Assembly (NCBI GenBank): GCA_012513125.1
Contig: JAAZCS010000354.1
Span: 1-12,449, forward strand
Direction of reading: 5' to 3'
Length of the DNA stretch: 12,449 nucleotides
Origin: Treponema sp.
GTDB lineage: Bacteria; Spirochaetota; Spirochaetia; Treponematales; Treponemataceae
A model generated the notes under the pieces. The model did not search any database and was not told the origin of the DNA. It saw only the letters and a program-made list of their open reading frames with translations. Of this stretch, positions 7,201 to 12,449 are shown piece by piece; position 1 is the stretch's first letter, and the number at the start of each line of letters is the position of its first letter. A program made the translations under genes and the position numbers.

Positions 7201-8497
7201 GCCGTTGATCTGTACATTGACTAACTCGTTCTTTTATTTTTTCATCTGTTTCTTCTTCAAAAACATTTAGATTTAGCGATGTTACCCCAATTTCTGCACC
7301 ACGAACTGCTTTCATTAAAGCTTCTTCAAAACTTCTTCCTATCGACATAACTTCGCCAGTTGCTTTCATCTGAGTTCCAAGTTTTCTTGCAGCATAAACA
7401 AATTTATCAAATGGGAATTTTGGCATTTTGACAACAACATAATCAAGAACTGGTTCAAAACATGCTGAAGTTTGCTTTGTTACGAAATTTGGTATTTCAT
7501 CAAGGTTATAACCAATGGCAATTAATGAAGCAACTTTTGCAATTGGATAACCAGTTGCCTTTGAAGCTAATGCAGATGATCTTGAAACACGAGGATTTAC
7601 TTCTATAACTGCATATGAAAAATCTTCCGGATTTAATGCAAATTGACAATTACAACCGCCTTCAATTTTTAATGCAGAAATAATATTTAATGCCGCAGAT
7701 CTGAGCATCTGATATTCTTTATCTGCTAACGTTACTGTTGGAGCAATTACAATTGAATCTCCAGTATGAACTCCTACTGGATCAAAGTTTTCCATTGAAC
7801 AAACAGTTAAAACATTCCCGCTATGATCTCTCATTACTTCAAATTCTACTTCTTTCCAACCAGAAATACATTTTTCAACAAGAATTTGATGAATAGGAGA
7901 GCGGTGAAGTCCATTATGAGCTATTTCATCCAGTTCTTCATCATTATTTACAATTCCACCACCCGTTCCGCCAAGTGTAAAAGCTGGTCTAATAATTGCA
8001 GGAAATCCTATTTCATCATGAACAAAATCAACAGCATCTTTATATGTTGTAACAACTTTTGATGGAATACAAGGTTCACCAATTGAAAGCATTGTATCTT
8101 TGAACATTTGCCTATCTTCAGCTTTGTCAATTGTTTCAGGCTTCGCTCCTAACAGTTGAACATTATGACTCTTTAAGAATCCAGACTTGGCAAGCTCCAT
8201 ACTCAAAGTTAATCCAGTTTGTCCACCTAAAGTTGAAAGAAGACTATCTGGTTTTTCTTTTTCGATAATTCTTTGTATTGTTTCGGGAATTAATGGCTCT
8301 ATATAGATTGCATCAGCCATTGAATGATCTGTCATCAAAGTTGCTGGATTAGAATTGACTAATACAACTTCCAAACCTTGTTCTTTTAAAGCTTTACAAG
8401 CTTGAGTTCCTGCATAATCAAATTCTGCAGCCTGTCCAATAACAATAGGACCAGAACCAATAACCATAACTTTATGAATATTTTTATTAAGTGGCAT
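4289..8497 (-). CDS. carB-dapF: carbamoyl-phosphate synthase large subunit fused to a diaminopimelate epimerase domain
   Basis: A single 1402-residue frame. Residues 1 to about 1090 are a complete CarB, which makes carbamoyl phosphate for pyrimidines and arginine from bicarbonate, ATP and glutamine-derived ammonia. The two homologous halves begin at GSGPIVIGQAAEFDYAG (14-30) and GSGPIRIGQGIEFDYAS (589-605), and the MGS-like regulatory domain starts near 965. Residues about 1105-1402 are a full-length DapF: KMQCTGND (1108-1115), GNPHCVVF, NTEFV and GNGETPACGTGAC are all present. The second catalytic cysteine (Cys1345) is kept, but the first, in the usual GNAIRC block, reads GNAIRG (Gly1180), so epimerase activity is doubtful. 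No internal ribosome binding site precedes the DapF part, so it is expected only as a fusion. AGGAG (8506-8510) lies eight bases before the ATG. carA is not adjacent. Confidence 0.95.
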   Translation of the reverse strand: MPLNKNIHKVMVIGSGPIVIGQAAEFDYAGTQACKALKEQGLEVVLVNSNPATLMTDHSMADAIYIEPLIPETIQRIIEKEKPDSLLSTLGGQTGLTLSMELAKSGFLKSHNVQLLGAKPETIDKAEDRQMFKDTMLSIGEPCIPSKVVTTYKDAVDFVHDEIGFPAIIRPAFTLGGTGGGIVNNDEELDEIAHNGLHRSPIHQILVEKCISGWKEVEFEVMRDHSGNVLTVCSMENFDPVGVHTGDSIVIAPTVTLADKEYQMLRSAALNIISALKIEGGCNCQFALNPEDFSYAVIEVNPRVSRSSALASKATGYPIAKVASLIAIGYNLDEIPNFVTKQTSACFEPVLDYVVVKMPKFPFDKFVYAARKLGTQMKATGEVMSIGRSFEEALMKAVRGAEIGVTSLNLNVFEEETDEKIKERVSQCTDQRLFAIYQALKRGIMNVDDIHSVTMIDEWFLNKLMNLVSMEKTFELVKYGKEELTTQLYLKAKKSGYPDKVIENFTGKKIPGCSGIISEAVKAKKLLEEGKLAHIPATYKMVDTCAGEFNAETPYFYGGYDKDNEASAFLTEIAKNDKRSSKGTIIVLGSGPIRIGQGIEFDYASVQCVWSLKKLGYEVAIINNNPETVSTDFDTADRLYFEPLTPEDVMGVINTEKPIGVVVAFGGQTAIKLTKFLDQQGIRILGTSADSIDVAEDRERFEELCEKLNINRPKGKTIFTAEEALSAAEEIGYPILLRPSYVLGGQNMIVAFNDDDVIEYMKIILAQGIENPVLIDQYMMGIELEVDGICDGEDVLIPGIMEHIERTGIHSGDSIAVYPSWNLNDVLREKIITQSKDLAIKLGTKGLVNIQYLIYNNDLYIIEVNPRSSRTVPYISKVTGVPMVELATRAMLGEKIKDMGYGTGLYRIPPYFAIKVPVFSFEKLMDVDTQLGPEMKSTGEVLGLAFTMEEAIFKGLIGAGYNMKRSGGVLITVRKTDQYEIPELARKFYDMGFKLYATEGTAKTIKDFGMEVEVVNKIHENPNDNLLTLLDSGKIDYVISTSAKGRNPRADSVKMRRHTVERDIPCLTAIDTANAIANSLMSNYSASNVGLVNINDLRDVKEKIHFYKMQCTGNDAILIDAEKQEVSNPEGLAVRLCNRKTGIGADSLVLIKKSDKADAYMQFFNQDGSEGKMAGNAIRGVAKYLYDNDIDGIVGKQKNPNAPTAEISIETKSGIKKLNIYKLNGKVSSVTIDMGKPQFTAKSLPTTLQEVELNKKELAVDKAIVNVPLSVDGMMYSTTCLSVGNPHCVVFCGFVDKVDVEKIGPQFENNSVFPARTNTEFVRVVSPNEIKMRTWERGNGETPACGTGACAATVAAVLNGYCKLNENITVKVRGGDLIVKYTGETVYLTGGTSLMFEGDVEI

Positions 8498-8505
8498 AAC
8501 ACTAA

Positions 8506-8510
8506 CTCCT
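8506..8510 (-). promoter_or_regulatory. ribosome binding site of carB-dapF
   Basis: AGGAG on the minus strand, eight bases before the ATG at 8497, fixes the carB start codon. Confidence 0.75.
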
Positions 8511-8535
8511 GTTCAAAAACAAACTTAATCTATAT

Positions 8536-8573
8536 AAAAAAATAACTGAACTCGCAAAAGCAAATTCAGTTAT
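8536..8573 (-). terminator. intrinsic terminator or attenuator hairpin ahead of carB-dapF
   Basis: On the minus strand ATAACTGAA (8573-8565) pairs perfectly over nine bases with TTCAGTTAT (8550-8542) around a 14-base loop, followed by six U (8541-8536). The stem is A+T-rich, so termination may be incomplete. It could end the transcript of the upstream repeat-protein gene, whose stop lies about 140 bases away. Its position just before the carB ribosome binding site fits an attenuator better. Confidence 0.6.
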
Positions 8574-8652
8574 AAGATTTACAAATAGTAATAGTATGAG
8601 CACTTAGATTTAAATCGTTTGTTATTAGATTTTTACACAATTTCGTTTTCAT
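8566..8652 (-). CDS. possible leader peptide of carB-dapF (28 codons)
   Basis: A small minus-strand frame (ATG at 8652, TGA at 8568-8566) would encode 28 residues beginning MKTKLCKN and ending ICKSYN. Its stop codon lies inside the 5' arm of the terminator hairpin, so a ribosome finishing this peptide would block the hairpin. The ATG sits only about five bases after the predicted transcription start and has no Shine-Dalgarno, so translation would be leaderless. There is no run of arginine codons. A 28-codon frame can arise by chance in such DNA, so the call is tentative. Confidence 0.25.
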   Translation of the reverse strand: MKTKLCKNLITNDLNLSAHTITICKSYN

Positions 8653-8663
8653 ACTAGACAGGA

Positions 8664-8669
8664 ATTATA
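8664..8669 (-). promoter_or_regulatory. candidate -10 box for carB-dapF
   Basis: A perfect TATAAT on the minus strand. No convincing -35 is seen 16-18 bases upstream. The predicted start is near 8657. Confidence 0.35.
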
Positions 8670-8713
8670 TAAAAAATCTCTTATTTATACTAGCGATTTA
8701 TTAATTTTTCTTA

Positions 8714-9544
8714 TTAATATTGATATGTATAATCAACCATTGAAACTAATTCATTTACAACAGTATCAAATTTGTCTAAAACATCATATTCAGAAATTTT
8801 AGTAATATTTCCAACTGAATCATATTTTAGAACAACGCGTTTAATCATTTTTCTGCTTTCATCGTAAGTAATAACATCTGTTAACACGCCAGCATTACTA
8901 TATCTGAATGAGTTTTGAACAGATTTTGCACTTATATTATCATAATACAGCTCGTTCTTTACTTTTCCGTCTTCCATATATTCATATGTATATCTTTCAT
9001 CAAGAGTTCCATCTTGTGCATATTGTGAAACAGTTGACTTTCGTCCTAAATCATCATATTTGTAGATAATTTTCCAAGTTAAACTGCCTTCTCCTGAATA
9101 TGCTGTTTCATCAACCAAAAGATTGCCGTTATATGTATAAACAACTTTCGCTCTTAAAACATCACCAGTAGCATATTCTGACGAATCAACTAATTTATCA
9201 TCTTTATATGTATTTACAACTTTACAAATTAATTTTTCATCAGAATCTGTAATAACTTGATTAATCAATTTTCCTTTGATGTCATAAGTATTAACAGTTT
9301 TTGTGATTAAACTATCTCTTGGTGTTAATTCTGTTATTTCAGCAATTTTATTAGTTGCATCAAGAATATTTACAGTCTTGTAATTTGGTGTTCTAAAATA
9401 GTTTCCAAATTTAGTAGTAATTGAATAATCAATTTGTGTATAATTTTTTACATTTCCGCTAATTGGAACATATGAAAAAATATCCATGGCAAAAACAGAT
9501 ACTCCAACACTCAATGACAAAATGAAACTTAATATTTTTTTCAT
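8714..9544 (-). CDS. exported protein with seven degenerate 25-26-residue tyrosine/glycine repeats
   Basis: This 276-residue protein begins with a Sec signal peptide: KK, then a hydrophobic core, with cleavage likely after SVFA (residue 19), leaving mature MDIFSYVP. From about residue 82 it consists of seven imperfect repeats in the pattern 'V-x-x-Y-x-x-x-G-x-L', with the key tyrosines at 87, 113, 138, 163, 189, 215 and 241, a period of 25-26. The pattern recalls YD/RHS-like or MORN-like beta repeats, but I cannot assign a family or function. No lipobox cysteine is present, so it should be periplasmic or surface-exposed. GGGGG (9549-9553) is the ribosome binding site, only four bases from the ATG. 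A near-perfect promoter lies upstream. It is divergent from a LysR regulator gene. Confidence 0.8.
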   Translation of the reverse strand: MKKILSFILSLSVGVSVFAMDIFSYVPISGNVKNYTQIDYSITTKFGNYFRTPNYKTVNILDATNKIAEITELTPRDSLITKTVNTYDIKGKLINQVITDSDEKLICKVVNTYKDDKLVDSSEYATGDVLRAKVVYTYNGNLLVDETAYSGEGSLTWKIIYKYDDLGRKSTVSQYAQDGTLDERYTYEYMEDGKVKNELYYDNISAKSVQNSFRYSNAGVLTDVITYDESRKMIKRVVLKYDSVGNITKISEYDVLDKFDTVVNELVSMVDYTYQY

Positions 9545-9592
9545 AAATCCCCCATACGATATTTATATGATTTTCTGATTTTTATTAGTTTA

Positions 9593-9609
9593 TATATTAT
9601 AGTAATATA
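9593..9609. repeat. palindrome over the -10 box, possible LysR-type operator
   Basis: TATATTA and TAATATA form 7-base inverted arms around three bases, with the T-N11-A spacing LysR regulators favour. It lies between the divergent repeat-protein and regulator genes. The arms contain only A and T, so chance is a serious alternative. Confidence 0.25.
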
Positions 9610-9625
9610 ATTGATTTTTTGTCAA
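9596..9625 (-). promoter_or_regulatory. near-consensus sigma-70 promoter for the repeat-protein gene
   Basis: On the minus strand TTGACA (9625-9620) and TATAAT (9601-9596) are both perfect consensus boxes, spaced by 18 bases. The start is predicted near 9589, giving a leader of about 45 bases. An imperfect palindrome (9593-9609) overlaps the -10 box. Confidence 0.75.
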
Positions 9626-9664
9626 AATAAACAGTAAATTCTTACATTTTATAGGATTTTTTCA

Positions 9665-10567
9665 ATGAATTTATTTGAAATACAAGCATTCATAACTCTT
9701 GCAAAAAAACTTCACTTTACAAAAACAGCAACCGAATTGAATATGAGTCCTTCGGCACTAAGCAGAATAATTACACGCTTAGAAGATGAATTACATACAA
9801 CACTTTTTGACCGAAATAGCAAACAAATATCTCTTACAGAAAATGGAAACACTTTTTACAAATATGCACTTTCAGCTTCCTCTTCATACACAGACTTACT
9901 TTCAAAATTGACAAAAGACGATGGAAGAATCTCTGGAACACTTCACGTTTACGCTTCTGTTACCGCTTGCTATTCTGTTCTTCCTGCATTCATAAAAAAA
10001 TTAACCGAAAAATATCCTGATATTCATCTTTCACTTGAAACAGGGGATCCAGCCGCTGCAATTACTGCAATTAAAGAGAACAGAGCTTCATTGGCAGTAG
10101 CAGCTATCCCAGAAAATGGATTATCTTCTATGGAAACTTTTAGCATTTTCAAAACACCTCTTATTTATGCAGCATCACAAAATGGTCCTTATACAAAAAT
10201 TGATGGATCTCCTCAAGATATTCTTTCTTCTGTTCCATTAATTCTTCCAAAAACAGGACTTGCTCGAAACAGATTTGATAAGTGGATAAAATCAAGAAAT
10301 GTAAAACCCGAAATTGCTGCTGAAACAGAAGGAAATGAAGCAATTCTAGCACTTGTGCAGCTAGGACTTGGAATTGGTCTTGTTCCGCAAATAGTTCTGG
10401 AAAATGGACCATATAAAAACGGATTTATCATTCATACAGCAGGAAACACTCTTGGTTATTATGATGTTGGATTTATTAGAAAGGCAGAAATAACTGGTTC
10501 TGAATCACAACAACAAATTTTACGTGCCGTCGACACAATTTTAAAGGAAGGAGACTTTTATGAATAG
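9665..10567 (+). CDS. LysR-family transcriptional regulator, IlvY-like
   Basis: This 300-residue LysR regulator has a winged helix-turn-helix in residues 1-60 (FTKTATELNMSPSALSRIITRLEDEL) followed by the two-lobed effector-binding domain (about 90-295). Several blocks recall E. coli IlvY, which activates ilvC in response to acetolactate: GTLHVYASVTACYSVLPA (compare GELHIFCSVTAAYSHLPP), LETGDPAAA, and the stretch around GLGIGLVPQIVLENGP (compare GCGVALLPEVVLENSP). I therefore read it as IlvY-like. ilvC is not adjacent, however; the divergent gene is an exported repeat protein. AGGA (9653-9656) lies eight bases before the ATG. The only promoter candidate (TTGATT at 9611, TAAATT at 9635) is weak. 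Its 3' end overlaps the next gene by eight bases. Confidence 0.85.
   Translation: MNLFEIQAFITLAKKLHFTKTATELNMSPSALSRIITRLEDELHTTLFDRNSKQISLTENGNTFYKYALSASSSYTDLLSKLTKDDGRISGTLHVYASVTACYSVLPAFIKKLTEKYPDIHLSLETGDPAAAITAIKENRASLAVAAIPENGLSSMETFSIFKTPLIYAASQNGPYTKIDGSPQDILSSVPLILPKTGLARNRFDKWIKSRNVKPEIAAETEGNEAILALVQLGLGIGLVPQIVLENGPYKNGFIIHTAGNTLGYYDVGFIRKAEITGSESQQQILRAVDTILKEGDFYE
10548..10553 (+). promoter_or_regulatory. ribosome binding site inside the regulator gene
   Basis: AAGGAG, within the last codons of the LysR gene, lies six bases before ATG at 10560. It supports an eight-base overlap start for the next gene. Confidence 0.75.
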
Positions 10568-11345
10568 CAAGCAATGGGATTATTTTTGTTCTTTTAGAGA
10601 ATCTTTCAAGCAAAAAATTGAAGAATGGCAAGTTTATTCAGATGAATTGGAACATATTTTAAATAAAATTAACGATATTACAAAAACTCCTGCATATCCA
10701 ATAGAAACACCTATTGTTTACAATAAGAACTTAGATTTAATCAAAAAAGATGATGAAATCAAACTAATTGTAATTGGCGATAACCCTGGAAAAAATGAAC
10801 AAATGAAAATAAACAACTCATATCTCGTTGGACAAGCGGGAAAATTAGCTGATAACTTTTTTAAAAATCATCCAGAATTAAAAATTGATTTCAGAAAAAA
10901 TGTAATCATATTGAATAAAACTCCTATACATACAGCAAAAACAAATATGATTAATTATTTTCATAAATTTGAAGAAAAGAACATTATCAATCTTTTGAAT
11001 CAAACTCAAATTTGGATGGCAAAAGAAACTGCAAATCTTCACAATGAACTTTTCAAAAACTCAGATGAATCTTATAAACCTGAACTTTGGCTTGTTGGTT
11101 ATTCAGAACTTTCTTCAAAAGGAATTTTCACAACCTATAGAAAAACATTGCTTGATTCCTATAATACAAGTTCTTCAGATTTTAACTTTTTGGAAAGTTG
11201 GTCAAAAGTTTTTGTTTATCAACATTTCTCCATGAATCGTTTTGCTATTGATTTAAAAAACTTTCAAAAAACACACAATTTTCAATTAAATGATTCACTT
11301 TCACAATTAGGTGAATTTCATAAAAATAACATTTTTCTGAACTAA
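10560..11345 (+). CDS. divergent uracil-DNA glycosylase superfamily protein
   Basis: This 261-residue protein has the motif order of the uracil-DNA glycosylase fold. Motif 1 is VIGDNPGKNEQ (71-81, compare G-x-x-PG in UDG and MUG families). VGQAGK (90-95) follows, like the 'VGxAG' of family 4 enzymes, then the buried strand NVIILNKTP (114-122, ending in the N-x-TP signature). Near the C-terminus QHFSMNR (221-227) is in the place of the H-P-S-x-x-R DNA-intercalation loop. The first 60 residues are a helical extension not typical of the family. It would remove uracil or a similar damaged base from DNA, but substrate and activity are inferred from motifs only. Its ATG overlaps the LysR stop by eight bases with a strong AAGGAG, so the two are co-transcribed. 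Confidence 0.65.
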   Translation: MNSKQWDYFCSFRESFKQKIEEWQVYSDELEHILNKINDITKTPAYPIETPIVYNKNLDLIKKDDEIKLIVIGDNPGKNEQMKINNSYLVGQAGKLADNFFKNHPELKIDFRKNVIILNKTPIHTAKTNMINYFHKFEEKNIINLLNQTQIWMAKETANLHNELFKNSDESYKPELWLVGYSELSSKGIFTTYRKTLLDSYNTSSSDFNFLESWSKVFVYQHFSMNRFAIDLKNFQKTHNFQLNDSLSQLGEFHKNNIFLN

Positions 11346-11453
11346 TTTTCTAATTATCTTTACTATTTATCAGATTTTTTATAGATTAAATTTGTATAAA
11401 ATCGTTTTTATTCTATGAAGTAATATGAAAAGCTTCAACTTTAGGAGAAGTTA

Positions 11454-11867
11454 TTGGAAAACGCTGTCCAAGATATAACAAAAGCTAAAAATACAATTAG
11501 TCAGCTATTACCGTTAATTAATGATGCCGAAAACAGCTTTAAAAGTGCAAGAACTTGGGGTTTTATTGATATTTTTGGAGGTGGTTTGATTACAGACTTA
11601 ATCAAACACAGTAGGCTAAATAATGCAAGCATCACAATGAATAAAATATCCTACCTATTACAGGAACTTCAGTCTGAATTGAAGACTATAACAATTCCTG
11701 TTGATTACAGAATGCAGATGGGCGGGTTTTCTACATTTGGGGATTTCGTTTTTGATGGTGCAATTTTTGATATCTATATGCAATCTAAAATTATGCAAAG
11801 TCTAGAACAAGTTCGCATTCTTAAAGGAAAACTAGAACAATTAAATTCTGTTCTTAATAAAATCTAA
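11454..11867 (+). CDS. conserved-looking small protein of unknown function (137 residues)
   Basis: I do not recognise this gene with confidence. The protein has no signal peptide or clear membrane segment. A helical N-terminus (1-30) leads to a WGFIDIFGGGLITDLIKHS block (35-53), a second long helix (55-80), another glycine-rich turn (GGFSTFGDFVFDG, 90-102) and a final amphipathic helix (105-137). This suggests a soluble helical bundle with two glycine hinges. The start is TTG: AGGAG (11443-11447) lies six bases before it and no in-frame ATG is near. A TATAAA at 11395-11400 may be its -10 box. The following HAD gene begins directly after its stop, so the two probably form an operon. Confidence 0.65.
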   Translation: MENAVQDITKAKNTISQLLPLINDAENSFKSARTWGFIDIFGGGLITDLIKHSRLNNASITMNKISYLLQELQSELKTITIPVDYRMQMGGFSTFGDFVFDGAIFDIYMQSKIMQSLEQVRILKGKLEQLNSVLNKI

Positions 11868-12449
11868 ATGACATTCAAATATATTTTCTTTGATTTAGAC
11901 GGAACTCTTACAGATCCGGCTGAAGGAATTACAAATTCATTTATTTTTGCACTAAATTATTTTAACATTGAGATTCCTTCTTACAAGACATTATGTTCGT
12001 TTATTGGGCCAACTTTAATAAGTACTTTTCAAGATTTTTTTCATTTTTCTGCGTCACAAACAGAAGAGGCTATAAAAAAATATCGTGAATACTTTGCAAC
12101 AAAAGGGTTATTTGAAAATAGTGTTTACAAAGGAATTCCTGAATTATTGCAATTTTTGACAGAAAAAGGTTTTAGTCTGTTTGTTACAACATCAAAACCG
12201 CAAGAATATGCACAACGAATTTTAGAACACTATGATTTATCAAAATATTTCATTCATATTTTTGGAGCAAATATGAATGAAAAGCACGGAGAAAAAGGAG
12301 AGATAATACAACAAGCAATTAATTCATCCAAAATTGCTAACAAATCTGAAATTCTTATGATTGGAGATAGAAAATATGACATTCAAGGTGCGAAACAGAA
12401 TAATATTTATTCTTGTGCTGGACTTTATGGATACGGTTCCTATCAAGAA
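11868..12449 (+). CDS. HAD-superfamily hydrolase, phosphoglycolate-phosphatase-like, 3' end outside window
   Basis: The frame is open for 194 codons to the window edge. The HAD motifs appear in order: DLDGTLTD (9-16, the nucleophile Asp9 and acid Asp11), the threonine-rich strand FVTTSK with motif II, the lysine in KGE for motif III, and GDRKYDI near the end for motif IV. A cap domain of about 65 residues sits between motif I and motif II. This is the Gph-like subfamily (C1 cap), which removes phosphate from small metabolites such as phosphoglycolate or nucleotides. The substrate cannot be read here. Usual members are about 215 residues, so some 20 residues are missing to the right. It starts directly after the stop of the unknown 137-residue gene, implying coupling. 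Confidence 0.85.
   Translation, partial: MTFKYIFFDLDGTLTDPAEGITNSFIFALNYFNIEIPSYKTLCSFIGPTLISTFQDFFHFSASQTEEAIKKYREYFATKGLFENSVYKGIPELLQFLTEKGFSLFVTTSKPQEYAQRILEHYDLSKYFIHIFGANMNEKHGEKGEIIQQAINSSKIANKSEILMIGDRKYDIQGAKQNNIYSCAGLYGYGSYQE

Larger units (their letters stand above)
8498..8713 (-). promoter_or_regulatory. carB-dapF leader region with possible attenuator
   Basis: This is a 216-base gap without an annotated gene. On the minus strand it holds, in order: a TATAAT box (8669-8664), an ATG-initiated 28-codon frame (8652-8566), a hairpin followed by a U-run (8573-8536), and the carB ribosome binding site (8510-8506). Only about 25 bases separate the U-run from that site, too few for another promoter. 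carB transcripts therefore must start upstream of the hairpin and read through it. Confidence 0.45.

Noticed and set aside
11415..11436. TGAAG/CTTCA inverted repeat ahead of the 137-residue gene
   Set aside because: Only five pairs with a 12-base loop and no T-run; too weak to call a terminator or operator.

Overview
The window is A+T-rich, densely coding bacterial DNA with purine-rich Shine-Dalgarno sites ahead of most starts and no rRNA, tRNA, CRISPR or insertion sequence. A diderm is implied by an aryl-polyene-type lipid cluster and a Sec-exported repeat protein. The overall style (A+T-rich, CarB-DapF fusion, exported repeat protein) makes me think of a gut or oral Treponema-like spirochaete. 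That is an impression, not something the sequence proves.

Region 1 (1-4235) is one end of an aryl polyene (APE/flexirubin-type) cluster built around a divergent promoter region (1427-1562). Leftward run two acyl carrier proteins and a membrane protein of the COG4648 type that continues, without a stop, into what looks like an acyl/AMP-ligase domain. That protein leaves the window. Rightward run an O-methyltransferase-like protein, a stand-alone ketoacyl-synthase-like chain-length-factor protein (TTG start) and a lysophospholipid-type acyltransferase. A hairpin terminator at 4251-4285 closes this arm and also the convergent carB. The condensing enzyme, ketoreductase, dehydratases and transporter of an APE pathway are not here and would be expected to the left.

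Region 2 (4289-8713) is a leftward 1402-codon gene fusing a full carbamoyl-phosphate synthase large subunit (CarB) to a full-length diaminopimelate epimerase domain (DapF). One of the two catalytic cysteines of the DapF domain is replaced by glycine (Gly1180), while the other is kept (Cys1345). The leader ahead of the gene holds a -10 box, a possible 28-codon leader peptide whose stop codon lies inside a terminator hairpin, and then the carB ribosome binding site. This is the geometry of a translation-coupled attenuator.

Region 3 (8714-11345) has a leftward exported protein with seven degenerate 25-26-residue repeats, driven by a near-perfect sigma-70 promoter. It is divergent from an IlvY-like LysR regulator that overlaps a divergent uracil-DNA-glycosylase-superfamily gene by 8 bases.

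Region 4 (11454-12449) has an unrecognised 137-residue protein (TTG start), followed with zero spacing by a HAD-family phosphatase that runs off the right edge. No gene-free stretch exceeds about 220 bases.
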